From NCBI GenBank assembly GCA_030544235.1, contig CM060477.1:5662934-5726933 (forward strand): DNA of 64,000 bases, read 5' to 3'. The stretch is from Lepturacanthus savala (Eukaryota > Chordata > Actinopteri > Scombriformes > Trichiuridae). The translations under genes and the position numbers were made by a program. This document shows positions 39,129-51,876 of the stretch, piece by piece; positions within the stretch are counted from its first letter, which is position 1; the number at the start of each line of letters is the position of its first letter. Below the pieces are notes generated by a model. It was not told the origin of the DNA. It made no database searches and saw nothing but the letters and a program-made list of their open reading frames with translations.

Positions 39129-39204
39129 ACTGTGGTGAAGTTGGCTCTTTATTGGATATCAGCTTGCCAACCAATATCCAATAACGAGCCAACTTTACCG
39201 CAGT
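39129..39204 (+). ncRNA. Pre-miRNA-like hairpin (candidate)
   Basis: Two 31-nt arms (39129-39159 and 39174-39204) flank a 14-nt loop. The arms differ at three positions. Read as plus-strand RNA, two of these become G-U wobble pairs and one is a U-C mismatch, so 30 of 31 positions pair. Size and shape fit a microRNA precursor. It does not match a microRNA I can name. A small fold-back transposon remnant would look the same, so function is unproven. Confidence 0.4.
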
Positions 39205-41218
39205 ATCAATCTTGGGTAAACTGCTTGGAGAAGAAGAGTTCGAGTCAGCAATGTGACAGCAGGAATTGGGTAAAATTATAGCAAACAAAAGCATTATGAG
39301 GCAGTGGTGATAGATAGTTAAGGTGTCTGCGTTAAATTCAATAGGCTAGTTAGTGTTAGTTAGATATCACTGACATATGCAATCATAAAATCATTCTGTC
39401 AGTGATAGCCTGGCCCCGTGCTCATGTAGGAAACTGTAGAACTAACATGAGGCAAAGTAAACACCAAACATAATGTTTAGTCATTGGATTATTCATACTC
39501 CTGTGGAGCTTTAACGAGTTTCACACTATGTAACTCTGGGCTGATGTAAATTACAGTTTAGTCAGCCGAGTTGAGATTACAGAATGAACGTATGGTACAT
39601 ACATCACAGGGATACATGGTCATATTTTGGTTTCCGACCACCTCTGACATTAAAGCTTTTGATGAGGGTGTCAATACTTGTTTTAAACTGAGCTGGTTAT
39701 AGTGTTAGGGTTAGAATTTGTTAAAAAAAAGTTAAAAGATTATGACATATGTGTGTGTGGTTTCCATTAAAACTGTGAAAATAAGGTCATGGTGTATAAT
39801 GGCTGCATGGTTTCTCATCATTGCAGCGTCACACCACGCTGTCTCCACATTCTGCTACGGGTCTAAATGTTTTCCTGCTTTTTTTTGTCCTTGGCTGATC
39901 ACATCCCTGTAAAATGGAAGTCATTGAGGCAATTTTGGCCATGAAGGTGTCCAGAGGGAGAATCTGGCTCAACATAAAAATACTAATGCAATCAAATCAA
40001 TTTTGTTGCTAATCTTTGACACATCCAAGGCTCTAATCACCATCAAAGCCCGTCCTGGTAAAATTCATTATATAAAAACTAATTCTTTTTTTTTTTCAAT
40101 AAATAATTAATTCAAATAGATAAACTGGTATTTAAAGGGTTGATGTTGCTCAGTGCATCATTATGGGGTAAAATATTGCACAGCATGCACAAGCATTTGG
40201 TTTCAAAGTACTTAAATGGCTCCAGCAAACTGCAATTACCTTTTCCTCTGAACAAGATTCATTAAACATGTGCTGCCTGCTGCAATCTGCAACATCCAGG
40301 GCACGAGCACCCATGGGGGTATTGTCCATACATTTTTGGCTGTCACTCAAAAACCGCACATGGCTGACTTTCTGCCAACCCTGCATGCATATTAAGTACA
40401 GTACACACACACACACACACACTCGCAGGACACAACCAGCTTCCCCTCCACTGTGCCACTGTTGACGAATGTTTCACTTAGAAAATAGGTCACCTCCAAG
40501 CTGGCACAAAGATTTTTAGAAGTGATGAAATTTAAAAGCGGGCAGATGATTTAGCTTCTCTCAGTGTCATGATTCATTTCCAGTGCAGGGCTGGCTTATC
40601 CGAGTCCAGCTGGAGGGAAAGAGACAGCGGGGGGAAAAAAAATGCATCCAACACGCTCTCTCATGACTCCCTTCCAGGCTGTAGTTTATAAAAGATGCAA
40701 AATGTGATCTTTTATTCAAATGAAAATCTTAGCAATGACGAGTTAAAATGTAAGTGAAGGTTTTTGGTTGTTAAACGCCATTGAAGGGGTTTTTCTCAGA
40801 AACAGAAAAACTAAAAACCCAGACGTCAGCCAATTGTTGATCTGCCTGCTATCTTCTCTGCAGATTCCGTCATTCATTTGACGTCAAACGTGTCACAAAG
40901 CGGCAGCTCTGCTGCCTCTGCTGCCTCTGGAATGAAGACCATTTAGACTAGTTTTTGAAGCCATTACAGGACCTATTTCCAGCCTAGTGAAGGCTGGTGG
41001 ATCCGAATCTCCCTTAAGAAGAAGATAGGTGAATAGAAAGGAATGAAAAGTTTGAGCAAATGGGAACTTGATATCACATTTATGGTTATTTTTTAAGCCA
41101 TTACTGGATTGATTTAAAAAAAAAAAAAAACTGAAAAACGGTTATTTTCTTATTGAGTTACACTTTAATGCATACTACTGTGGTTCTGCTGATGCTCTAG
41201 GAAGGTAACAATCAGCTT
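39205..41218. other. Upstream sequence with a CA run
   Basis: A CA microsatellite lies at about 40404-40422. Otherwise this is unique AT-rich sequence without recognised features. Confidence 0.45.
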
Positions 41219-41711
41219 CTTTTAAAGGAACAATACATACTTTTCCAGATAAAAATGTCTAAAAATTGACTAATCCTGTGGTATATATTTTGTTGAGTTG
41301 TGGCCTTCCATTATCCTAAATGCAATATCCCATCATTTGTATTTAATCTAATCAAGGGATGAACTATGGATGGAGATGAGTATCCCTTTTGTGCAGGCTT
41401 CCTCTGTGCTGTCATGAAATGACTTTATTCACATTTTTATACACTTTTATTTTTACATCTTGGTCATTTTTTTAACCATCTTTAACCAAATAAAGGATTT
41501 TAGCAATCGGCATTTTACTGGTTTTCTCAGCAGATCTGCTCATTTGGAGAGAGACACCTCTGAGAATAAGTCATTAAACTTCCAAAAGCTGGAAGTCGTA
41601 TCAACTCTGATGAACCCATGCGACTTTATGACATCATCCACTTCATCTTTTGTCATTGTTTCGATTGAGAGACTCCTACAGCGGCAGAAAAATAATAGAT
41701 TCTGCATTTAA
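41219..41711. repeat. Possible TTAAAGG-type dispersed element
   Basis: TTTTAAAGGAACAATACATA on the left and ATAGATTCTGCATTTAAG on the right resemble the ends of teleost elements that finish in CTTTAA. The inverted match is weak, and no second copy exists in the window. Confidence 0.35.
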
Positions 41712-42620
41712 GTTACTTGACATCTAGAGCTCATGGGCTGTTTATGTTCTTGCTCTATCACATGAGAAGACCTGACTCCTTTTAGACAGTGTTTATAGTT
41801 TTCCGTTGAGGAAAGCGCCGACCGTTTCTTGGAGTCTTTTAACATAGTGCAGGATCTCACGCTGAGAGGCAGGTCTTAACCTGACTACAAAAACAAAAGG
41901 CAGTTCTGACAGGCATGACGTGTGCTTCTATTCTACAAATGTTCCCTCAGACACCCGTTTTCCCTTGGTAGCCGCACTCTGACACTCAGTATTCACGGCA
42001 GCAGGAAGCCTGTCGGCAGTATTTACACACATGACTGGGGTGAAAAGAGCTAGATTTCACAATGAGGTGCAGCGGTTCATGGCAGCTGGTTTCAAGATGC
42101 AGTCAGAATCCAGAAACCCGAGCCCTTTGTAACGGTCCCCAGTGAGATATCAAGGCTGGTCTCCGCAGACAGCTGAATTGTCAGCGGAGTCATTGAAGTT
42201 GTGTGAAGTTACCAGCAGACTTGAACCTTTGTAAAACTCGTCACTTACAGCTGAAAAGTAGAGCTCACAACCGTGGCCTGAACGCGTCTGTAAATCACAA
42301 AGATTGACTATTTTCACTTGTTTTGACACCCTTCAACATTCCGATCTAATTACAGTCTCACAGATCAATTCCTTCATCTTTCTATAGTCTTCTGTGATTA
42401 AGCGTTTACTATTCATGTCTCCCTCAATTTAGCTTTACTGCAGCTATCCATTTTACATGGGGAGACCTTCCTACTGGCCTATTGATCAGCTCCAGCTCCT
42501 GAGTGATTTGCCCTAACTCATCAGATTGATTCTGTCACGGCTGTTTTGGTGAGACAGCATGGACTAATTATGCTGTATGAAGCTACTTTACCAATTAGAT
42601 TAGGATAATACCTTATCATG
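41712..42620. other. Upstream sequence, nothing recognised
   Basis: This is unique-looking DNA. No features were recognised. Confidence 0.45.
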
Positions 42621-42622
42621 TA

Positions 42623-43326
42623 CAGGCGCTGGTCATATACAGTACAGGCCTTCTCATTCAATGGGTTTTCTTTATTTTCACATTGGAGATTCTCACTGAA
42701 GGCATCAAAACTATGAATGAACACATATTTATGGTGTTGTGTACTTAACAAAAAAAGGTGAAATAACTGAGAACATGTTTTATATTAAATTAAAAGGTCA
42801 ACGCAGCCATCCTGACCAACTTGATGGAGATGCAGATTTCTTTTTCCAACAGAACTTGGAACCTGCACACAGTGCCAAACCAGTACCTGGTTTAATGACC
42901 ATGGTACCCCTGTTCTTAAACGGCCAGCAAACTCATCTGACCTTAACCCATAGAAAATCTCTGGGGTATTGTTAAGGGGAAGATGTGGCAGACCAAACAA
43001 TGCAGAAGAGCTGAAGGCCACCATCAGAGCAACCTGTGCTCTCATAACACCTGAGCAGTGCCAAAGACTCATAGACCTCATGTCACACTGCATTGCTGCA
43101 GTAATTCAAGCAAAAGGAGCCCCAACTAAGCATTGGTCTTAATATTCTAATGTTCTGAAATATTGAATTTGGGATTTTCATTAGTTGACAGTTATATTCA
43201 TCAAAATGAAATATAAATCTGTGTGAAATGAATGTATACATTATACAAGTTCTCACTTTTTTGAATGGAATTACTGAAATAAATCACCTTTTTTAAATTA
43301 TATTCTAATTATATGACCAGCACCTG
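42623..43326 (+). mobile_element. Tc1/mariner deletion derivative with TA duplication
   Basis: The tips are CAGGCGCTGGTCATATA and TATATGACCAGCACCTG, inverted with one mismatch, and flanked by TA on both sides (42621-42622 and 43327-43328). Removing the element restores CATGTACATG, a palindromic target. The 704-bp body keeps only the 3' third of the transposase and the right non-coding region. Full-length relatives are, from memory, about 1.6 kb. Confidence 0.88.
42827..43140 (+). pseudogene. Tc1-like transposase C-terminal fragment
   Basis: The fragment reads FFFQQNLEPAHSAKPV, where active relatives have FQQD. After a frameshift it continues as SDLNP, then AEELKATIRATCALITPEQC, and ends in VIQAKGAPTK. 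The second catalytic Asp is replaced by Asn, and stop codons interrupt the DDE region. The N-terminal DNA-binding half is gone. Confidence 0.85.
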
Positions 43327-43328
43327 TA

Positions 43329-44469
43329 CATGAGATTTTGTTTCAGATTAGAGCATGATGTTGTTGTGCGGATTACAGGTGCATGGGATGTCAGATTAGA
43401 AAATTCTCCTATCCTGCATGGTCAAAAGACATATTCAGTCATATTTCAAAATGTCAAGATAACCCACGAACGTTTAATATAACAAGATAAGCTGGTAAGA
43501 ACTAGAAATGTATGCGGTTAAAGAGAGGAAAATGGCTAAAAACATTAATATAAGCCACCCTACGATCCATCATGCTGTAGGAGGACTGCCGAGCATTTTG
43601 TCATTTAATAAAAATAAAAACTTATTATGAAATTCACTAGTCGTGCAAATTCCATCCCAGAGGTGATTTTTTGGTGGCTTTTTGTAATGAGAAAAATCAC
43701 AGGGAAAAAAAAAAAAACGTTATAATGAGAAACTGTTTTGATCTCCTTTCTCCGGGTGGTACAGACACAGTGCCATGTATTTCCTGTGCTGCTATGATCT
43801 GAGCAAATACAATCAGGTTCCAAATTTAAAACTCCTTCGACTGCATAGAAAATGTGATTCCCGGTTTAGTATGCAGCGCTCCTTGGCTCGGTGTCTGAGA
43901 ATGTAATTATCTCTCTGTAAAGACGGCAGAGTGAAGCCCATGTTAGTCTTTGTGTCCTTGGCTGCATTGGGGCAGGAAAAGTAAATCTTCAGAACAGATC
44001 TCATTCTGGGTACATTCATTACACCACACATTGCACTCGGCAGACAGTAAATGACATTACTAACTCCACTTAAATTGCACGTAAAGAGTGACAGAGAGGA
44101 AATCCTTATCCAAAAGTAAACTTGTGGTATTAGTTTGCCTTGGCAGGCCTCAGATCAGCAGTAAATAGTCCAACCTCCACCACGCCGAAGGCCATTGTTA
44201 ATCACTGTTTGTACCTGTGCTGATGTACAAACAGATGCAGATAATTGGATGTTTCGTAAGAAAGAAAATTTACAGTGTAATTATTTTCTTTATCTGCAGC
44301 ACATCCTGTTTCTGAGTGAGGATGAATGCCTCTTTTTGAACCAGAGCTCTCCCTGAAACATAGCAAGGTCAAAGGCAGTAGCAGAAAGCAATGGAGTACG
44401 TGTAAAGTGGTGTGTGAATGAAATACAAATGCAGGGCCTCAATCACTTGTGAGCAAACAAATTAATTAT
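43329..44469. other. Upstream sequence, nothing recognised
   Basis: This is unique-looking DNA. The 72-codon minus frames at 43605 and 43813 show no protein features. Confidence 0.45.
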
Positions 44470-44985
44470 TTATGAACAATGAATATTGCATATTGCTCTC
44501 AAAACTGTTACCGCCTTTCCTTCGTAATCCAGCAGATGTGATTTACATGGCTGGATATTCACTTCCATGGAACGCAAATCTTAGTCACTTTTTCTTTGCA
44601 GGCTCACAAAAGGCGCATTTCTGTCAAATTTTGGTCACAAATATGTTTAAATCTCCATTAGTGAGTCCTTATCCTTTTGCCAAGATAATCTATGCATCTG
44701 AAGGGTGTGGCATGTCAAGATGCAGATTAAATAGCAGGATTATTGCACAGGTCAGGTGAGCTTTGGGCTGGTCACAATAAAAAGCTCTAAAATGTGCAAT
44801 TTTATCACACCATGAGATATGCCACGAATGTTTCAAGTTTCAAGGCAGCATGCAATTAGCATGTTGACAGACTTTAATATATTTGTGAACACAGTTTAAG
44901 AGCAATTAGCTCTTCTGCAAAGAAAAACAAATCTTTTTGAAAGCAATGAAAAAAGCATATTGCATTTATAATTTTGTTTGATCTT
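44470..44985 (+). repeat. Tc1-like terminal-repeat remnant
   Basis: GCCAAGATAATCTATGCATC, GCAGGATTATTGCACAGGTC and GGGCTGGTCACAATAAAA match the left arm of the Tc1-like element at 35564-37919 (about 35680-35800). The right end TTGCATTTATAATTTTGTTTG resembles its right tip. The transposase has been lost except for its first few codons. Confidence 0.75.
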
Positions 44986-45089
44986 TCTCTGATCTCTAAC
45001 AAACTAGTCATTTATTGAGTATCTAAAATTGGCTCCACATTAAGGAACAATAATATGCTTTTGCATATATGTGTCAGTGTCAAAACACT

Positions 45090-45245
45090 ATCATTTACAG
45101 TACTACTACACTGTAAATGGAGCTGCATAACGAGTACTTTTTATACTTTATACTAAGGTATTTGTCTTGATTCAGGATTTTTACTTGTAAAGCAGCATTT
45201 AATAAAGGATCAGAATAGTTCTTCCACCACTCATAGTGTACATCT
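45090..45245. repeat. TACTCAAGTA-type element, right end
   Basis: TTTTTACTTGTAAAGCAGC, AATAAAGGATCAGAATAGTT and CTTCCACCACTC are the right-end words of this family, which is also present at 15222 and 22281. Confidence 0.65.
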
Positions 45246-45854
45246 TCATAAAAAGTCTTTATTTGTGATTTTATTGCCATGCAACACAAACATGGTCTGT
45301 CCAGTGGACACTAAAAAGAGTTTTTATCTTGGGCCCAGTCATGTTTATGTTTCTATCATCCGTGACCGATATACAGCGTTTTCTCCGGCGGCATCATATC
45401 ATGTTGTGTCCCTTATTTTCACCCAACATTGCCTTCTGATGTGCCCACTTTAAAAAGTAATAGAGTGGTCAAACAAAGCTTGAAATAGCCGCTGTGAAAC
45501 CATTGGCTTTTTCTATTTCTCGCTGTGGTTCAGATGTAGGGTAATAATGGCTCTGCCATCTGCTCACTCAGTTGTCCTTTAAATGGTCTGCTTTTGCTAT
45601 TGGCTTAAAACAAAAAAAAAAAAAAACCTGCATTCTGAGTTCACAAAGCGGTTTATGCCCGGCACACGTTGGCTTTCCAAAGCACCATGTTTGCTTTTCT
45701 AAAAACCTTAAGAAAAGTCAGTACTAAATAAATATATGCAATAAAAGCCATTGAAATGTTCTGTATGACACACACCTAAAATGATTTTCTCATAACATTT
45801 GTCTTATGTTCTGTACGCACGATTCAAGATCTAGTACCTTGTCTTCCCTTCATT
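45246..45854. other. Upstream sequence, nothing recognised
   Basis: This includes an A-rich run (45609-45625). Nothing else was recognised. Confidence 0.45.
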
Positions 45855-46200
45855 TCTTTTATAGATAGATTTATCCTTCCTTCCATCCCTCCATCTACTG
45901 TGCCTGCTCGGGGTCATGAGGGAGCAGCAGCCTATCCCAGAATGCATTTGACAAAAGGCAGGGTCCACCCTGGAGAGGTCAGCAGTCTATCACAGGGCTA
46001 ACACATATAGACGGACAACCGCATTCGCACCTGCAGGCAATTTACAGTTTCCACTTCACCTCACCTGAACGTGTCTGGGTTGTGGGAGGAAAATTGAGCA
46101 GCCATAAAAAAAAAAAAAAAAAACACAGTAACGCGTAACGAATGTGGACTCCACACTGCCGACTGCAGCCGGCCGGCAGGTCGGGTTCAAACCCGGGACC
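45855..46200 (+). repeat. LINE 3' tail (L2/Maui-type)
   Basis: The ordered words GAGCAGCAGCCTATCCCAG, CACCCTGGAGAGGTCAGCAG, GGGCTAACACATATAGAC, TGTGGGAGGAAAATTGAG and GGGTTCAAACCCGGGACC are the conserved 3' tail of a teleost L2-type LINE. The last word looks like a pol III B box but is part of this tail, so no tRNA gene is called. An A18 run (46107-46124) has grown inside. Confidence 0.85.
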
Positions 46201-47849
46201 AGTGATAATGTCATTTATCATTTCATATTCACTGGAGTGTAAAGAAGCAAACAGAAAGGCTGTACTTCAAAATGGTACAGTTTATTTGTCCTGATATAAT
46301 TACTTCGCTTGGAGAAATAAGACTAGAAATAATTGTGAGTGAATTTTACAGCTGCATTAATACGCTTTTAGCACAACAAGCTGTACGCAGAAGATTGAAA
46401 TATTGGAATGCTGATGTGGCAATTTTCTTAGCAAACAGTCACCTATTTATTCACCAAACAGATAAGGGGCTACATTAGCATTCATTTAGAGATGGGTTTC
46501 TGTCAACCTGAAAATGTCGGTTCGATATTCACTCGCCTTTAGCACAGTTTTTCACTCCATCAACGCTTTAGTTGGTGAATGCTTCACCAGCTAGATGCTA
46601 GTCTGCTATTTGATAGTAACATAATGGAAATAATGGCTCTTTGTTTGCTGAAAACAGTTGATGATGCCATAAAACCAAGAAAGTTAGCAAAAAGATGCTA
46701 AAATGCCCCATCGAGCTAAAACAAAACCCAGGGTTGGGTAATAAGAGCTTTAATAGCAGCCTTATTAGCCTTACTTGTTTAGTCACATTATTTACCTCTT
46801 CTATCCATCCAAGCACCCAACGCATAACCTATTATTGATGAATAATTCATACTGTGACTGAATATGACCTTAAAACATTCATATTCATTGAATGTTCTTT
46901 CACATTTTAGCCTAGGCTACATTTACAGTAGGTTACAGGTTAGCATCTCTATTGGCTATCTGTTGCATGCATCTGTATATACACTAGAATATGGAGAATA
47001 TTTTTCTTATCCTCTTAGAATATTACAATGTTCACCTTTCCTCCTCTTTGCCTGGTCATCCAGTCTTTGTTGCTGGAAGAAATGCAAACTTTGATTGATG
47101 ATGCCTCTTACGTTGCATCCTCTGATTCATTCAAATGCACCTAAAAATAGACCTGCAGTTGGCAGTAATGTCACGAAGGTTTTTAATCTTTGTTTTTTAA
47201 TCAGTCAAATATATGAGCATCTCTTTCATGATAATTATGTAGGTTTTATGCATTTGGTTTTTCAGCTGTGCGTTAACATTTGTACTTGCTGAAAAGTGAT
47301 GTAGTCTAAAGTGGAAAAAAATACAAAATAAATAAAAAAAAACACCAAGGACATGACCTCAGTGTCCTTAATGGTGGCTAGGACCTGCATAGAGAAAAAA
47401 AATGTTCCATCAGGATTTTGTTTTTTCAACATGCCTGTGCAGGTATTCCTCCACCATATGGATGACCAGAGGTGTCAGACTGAGCTACGAAGGTCACTGC
47501 AGCATCATCAATACTCCGACAAGACACATCCGCGCCACCATCGCTGCTGTCAGTTTTAGGTCAGACCTCTGGCTGAGGAGCTTCGAGGTGGGACAACTTT
47601 GAGAATGAGGTGCTTGTATCAGAAGACCGACACCAAAAAAACTATTCCTCGCGGTATCGCTCGCATAATTTAAAAGCACAGGCAACTGTGATGAGATGTA
47701 TTTTAAAAACAGTTGCATGGATTTTCCCTTTCCCGTTCCCTCGTGGGACGGGAAGATTTCCTACAACCACACTTGTGTAGATGAAAAGATTTTTGCAAAG
47801 GGGGAAGAAAAATCCTACATATGTATGTGTGGCCTTTTCCAGAAGATTT
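46201..47849. other. Upstream sequence, nothing recognised
   Basis: The part 47340-47610 is more GC-balanced (ACATCCGCGCCACCATCGC) and could be an unidentified repeat fragment. No gene was recognised. Confidence 0.4.
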
Positions 47850-47960
47850 CCAGTGAGTCGACTTGAATGGAACCTTAATTAGCATCACTGGTAACACCTG
47901 TTTATCTACTATCATACCAATATGGCTGCTGTGATGAATAAGTCTATTACCTGTAGGCTC
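47850..47960. repeat. Partial copy of the 22430 MITE
   Basis: ACCTTAATTAGCATCACTGG, ATCTACTATCATACCAATAT and GGCTGCTGTGATGAATAAG match the right part of 22430-22660 in order and orientation. Confidence 0.6.
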
Positions 47961-50034
47961 TTTAGTGCAAGGTTTCCCTTTTGTATCATACATAGTCATG
48001 TCATCTTTTTATACAATATATTAATAGAAGCAGCTTTATTCTTCAATCTATCTATAAAGCAATGAATGCCTGTGTGTCTGTGGCTAATCATAAATAGAGT
48101 AATCATAAATAAGCCAATCATGAAAAAATCTATTTAAGCTTCCACTTTTCAGTAGGAATACAGACTTCTTACGGGCGCTGCACTGGTATTTCAAACTACG
48201 ATGTATAAAGGAAAAGAAAATGTTTTTAACTGCCTGATTCCTGCTTTATTTACCTGAACAAAGAGAGATTGATTTTGGGATCAATAGGACCTGATATACA
48301 ATAACATACTTGGCTTGTGTGGACTTCACATCAGTCAAACCGCTGCAGGGAAAGGGTGACAGCAGCAGCCAAAAATATATCCAACAAGACAGAGCCTGGG
48401 GGAATGAGCTCTTTGCAAGGTGTCAGGAATTCATAGAAGTGAGCTATTGCTTACTTTACAGCAGGTGATGGATAAGTATTTACCAGCATTTTTGTTTTCC
48501 ATTTTTTTTTTTTGCTACATGAAAAGCTTTGCTGTCTCCGGACTTCGACTGTAAAGTCAGTGGGTGAAGAAAACCTTTGTTCATTGCAGAAGCTGTCATG
48601 AAAGAACACTGCAACGCTCAGCACACTCAATGTTGATGTTAGACAAAACCAATTTAAGTCAGGGGAACTTCTAATAAATCAGAAATAATAAAAATATAGA
48701 TTTGTTTTAATAATTAACACTGCCAACAACTACATGGATTTTCTTATTTTTTCTATGTTAACCTAATGTTTGTTCTCTCAAGATCTACTTTAGTCAAGCT
48801 TCAGCTCAGTGTGCTTCTGGTGTAGTGATATCAGCCAACATTTCAGGAACCTGTTTACCACAGATGTTGAAACCTCATCACACTCATCACCTCTTCATCT
48901 GAAAATTCAGATGTTTAAATCAAAGAGACATCTGGGATGTGATTGGCTCTTGGTACGCAGCTGAAAAGAAAGTAATATTATTTTAGAAGCAATTTATTAC
49001 TTGGGCATGCATTCCCTGTATCCGATGTCCACTGTGGTGCTCGTTACTGTGCCCAAGCAACTGAGAAGCAATATTTGTGATAATTTGGGCTCATTGACGT
49101 ACTGTGCACGTGTGTGTGTGTGTGAACAGTAGGCAAATTCTCACTAGATTTGGTAAGCTCTCAAACCATAAATCCTCCTGCAGAGCTCATTATGAAATTA
49201 GATTGAATCTTTTCTGAGATGCTGACACAAATTGCATCTGGGATAAAGCTCGCGTTGTCTTTCACATCGCTCACGTTTGGATGTGTGTAGCTAGCATGTA
49301 TGCAAATTTAACCTTTCAACATGGATCTTGTAAGAACATTAACTGAAAACAGTGGGCGGATCAATCAACTGTCTTTTCTCTATAATTATGTACTTATTTC
49401 CTATCATCATTTATCATGTTTTCCAGCTGTCATTTATTTTCTGGGCAGGCATCCAACACTGTAGAAAAGCAGAGCTATATGTTGCTAATACATGTCAAAT
49501 GAAAAACAAAAACAGAGCATATAGGATTTTGCGGTTTGACAGGTTCAGGAAGGGGAATAAGTATTCATGCATTTTACGTAAGTATAAGTAACATTACAGT
49601 GATGTAAAAATACATAATTAAAGTTCTGCATGAAAAATCCTACTGTTGAGCCGGTTGAGCCCTTCCAGAGGGTCAGCAGGTAAATGTTGGTGAAAATATT
49701 GGATCCTTTGAATATTTACTGAAATCCAACCAAATGGGAAGTTTAGAGGAAAACAACTTGGTGACTCTTATTGTAAGTTTTGCATTGGACCTTCACTACT
49801 TCCAAACAACCACAACCCAGTACACACAGGAATTTGTCTTGGGGCTTCAATGGAATTACTTTGTAGACATACCACTGCTTGGAACATTTAACCCAGGAAT
49901 CACCCATCAATAAATAAGGGCCTTTAGCTTGGAAAAGTTAAGGTCAGGAAATGAGGAAGAAGGGTCCGTTGTCCACAGACGGATCAGACAAGATGTTTAG
50001 AATAACCACATCCCATTGCCCTCTATAATCTTTA
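47961..50034. other. Upstream sequence with one short remnant
   Basis: At 49556-49640 AAGTATAAGTAACATTACAG and AAAGTTCTGCATGAAAAATC look like another TACTCAAGTA-type remnant. The last few hundred bases before 50035 may be LINE leader sequence. Nothing else was recognised. Confidence 0.4.
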
Positions 50035-50965
50035 CAAATGGGCCGTCCTTAAGAAATAAAGTGGACGAGTTGCAAGCTAATGTTATTCACTCATGTGAAT
50101 ACAGAGATGCTTGTATCATGGAAAAAACCTGGCTGAGAGGACACAAATTACTCATTGGATATTGACAGGTTCAGGACCCCAGTTTGCCTTGATCAGGACT
50201 GTGAAATCACAAGAGGGAAGCGTCTGTTTTATATAAGCAACAGAAGGTGCTGTAGTCTTACCGCTTCACTAAGGTCCTTCTACCTTACAAACAACTGTGG
50301 TCTACAGTATATCCATCCTAAAGCAAATGCCAAAACAGCAACAAAGGAAATTTTTAAAGTAACACACAAAATTCCCGTCTCACTAAATTCCCCCAGCTTC
50401 ATACAGGGAGATTTAAAATCACTGCAACTAAAGGGCACACTGTCAGCTTTTATCAGTATATCTCTTCCCTGATGTGTCAAAATGTGTGTCAAAAATTTAG
50501 ACTTGTTATGTTTTGATTACAGCTTACCACCTGTTGATGGACTCCCACTTTGTTTGGTTTGTAAGACCATAATGTAGTCCACCTCTCACTGATGTACAAG
50601 ATTATGTCCCAGTGGGAAACCCTTTTTATAAAGCCTAATCAGAAAATATTCCTGTATTGACTGCTATCAACAAATTGGGTAATACAAGTAAAATATACAT
50701 ACCATGTATCCAATCAGAGAGCTAGAATGAGCTAAAGGAGCACCTGCACAGTGATGAGAAGTAGATAGAGAGGTCTCTGGTGGCTGCTGCTAAATGCTCT
50801 GATGTTGTTGAGAAATAAATCTGCCAATTCTGAGTTTAATAAGTTTTGTCAGTTTGTGGTTTAAAAACAGTTGGACTCAACATGTAGAGACACCGAAAAG
50901 CCGCACACAGTCTTTGTTGTCGCTGCATTTCACAGACATGATAACATTATTCACAGATGTGTGTG

Positions 50966-51876
50966 TAGGGGTATGGGCCATATGGGCCATTGCCCTGGGC
51001 GGCATCAGAGTGGGGGCGGCATAATGCCGATCATTCCTCCTTTTTTTTTTTTCCTGGCGCAAGCATGTCCATGCTGCCCCAACATCATGCCAACGCAATT
51101 CGGGATTGCATGGGCACCAAATGGTTTTCTATTGCCCATTTAAATTGTGGGGATTGTGCTTGCCTGCTGCTGCTGCTGCTGCTGCTGTCGTTGCTGAGGT
51201 CTCACACACACAACCAGTTTTAGGGGAAGGGGGCGGGGGATTCAGGTCTTCTGTCTGATCCAGCTTCGGCTGTAGGAGGCATGCATCTAATAGTGTGCCC
51301 ATATCATATGTTGGCAATATAAATCACATCGGTAATTGCTTTAAAATAAAGCAATTTATGGTATTATGAATCCAAGCCTATAGATAACCATTATTTTACA
51401 GCACTGTGTGGTGTGCAAAGTGCAATAATGGTAATTGAGCAATTTCAGAATGGCTAATTTTAATTTATCTGCCTTCTATATTATAATTGTTATAGTTGTG
51501 TCTTGTTTTGACTTCTGAGTGTGCTTGCCTTATATTTAATACTTTATATATTTCTTCTATATTGTCATAATTGTATTAAAGTTAGTACTAATTTTATAAT
51601 TATATTTATTTCCTATTCTATACACTACTCACAATAATTTAGGGATATTGTTATTTACACGAGTGCTTTTTCTATTTGGTCTGATATTTATGAAATAAGT
51701 AAACGTTTCCTTTGATATTACTAATAATGAATGAGAGGAAACACCATTATTTCATTAGTTTGATATTTATTACCCCCAAAATGTATGAAATCCATAGCAT
51801 CTCTCACAATATCCCTAACTTATTGTGAGTAGTGTATACTCAGCCCTGGGCCCCAAAAATGTTTGGACCACCCCTG
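50966..51876. mobile_element. hAT-type non-autonomous element in the LINE
   Basis: The left tip TAGGGGTATGGGCC and right tip GGACCACCCCTG are inverted. They are flanked by TGTGTGTG (50958-50965) and TGTGTGTC (51877-51884), consistent with an 8-bp duplication, though these flanks are low-complexity. GGGCGGCATAATGCCG-type words near the left are familiar from teleost elements. A CTG triplet run lies at 51163-51190. It carries the MITE at 51621-51836 near its right end. No transposase is seen. Confidence 0.7.
51621..51836 (+). repeat. Mariner-type MITE (copy 1)
   Basis: The ends TACACTACTCACAATAATTT and AACTTATTGTGAGTAGTGTA are inverted, and the adjoining AGGGATATTGT and ACAATATCCCT extend the match to about 30 bp. 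Both tips carry TA, as in Tc1/mariner insertions. A second copy, inverted, is at 56056-56249. Confidence 0.88.

Noticed and set aside
46160..46200. Pol III B box in GGGTTCAAACCCGGG
   Set aside because: It belongs to the conserved tail of an L2-type LINE and there is no matching A box at tRNA spacing.
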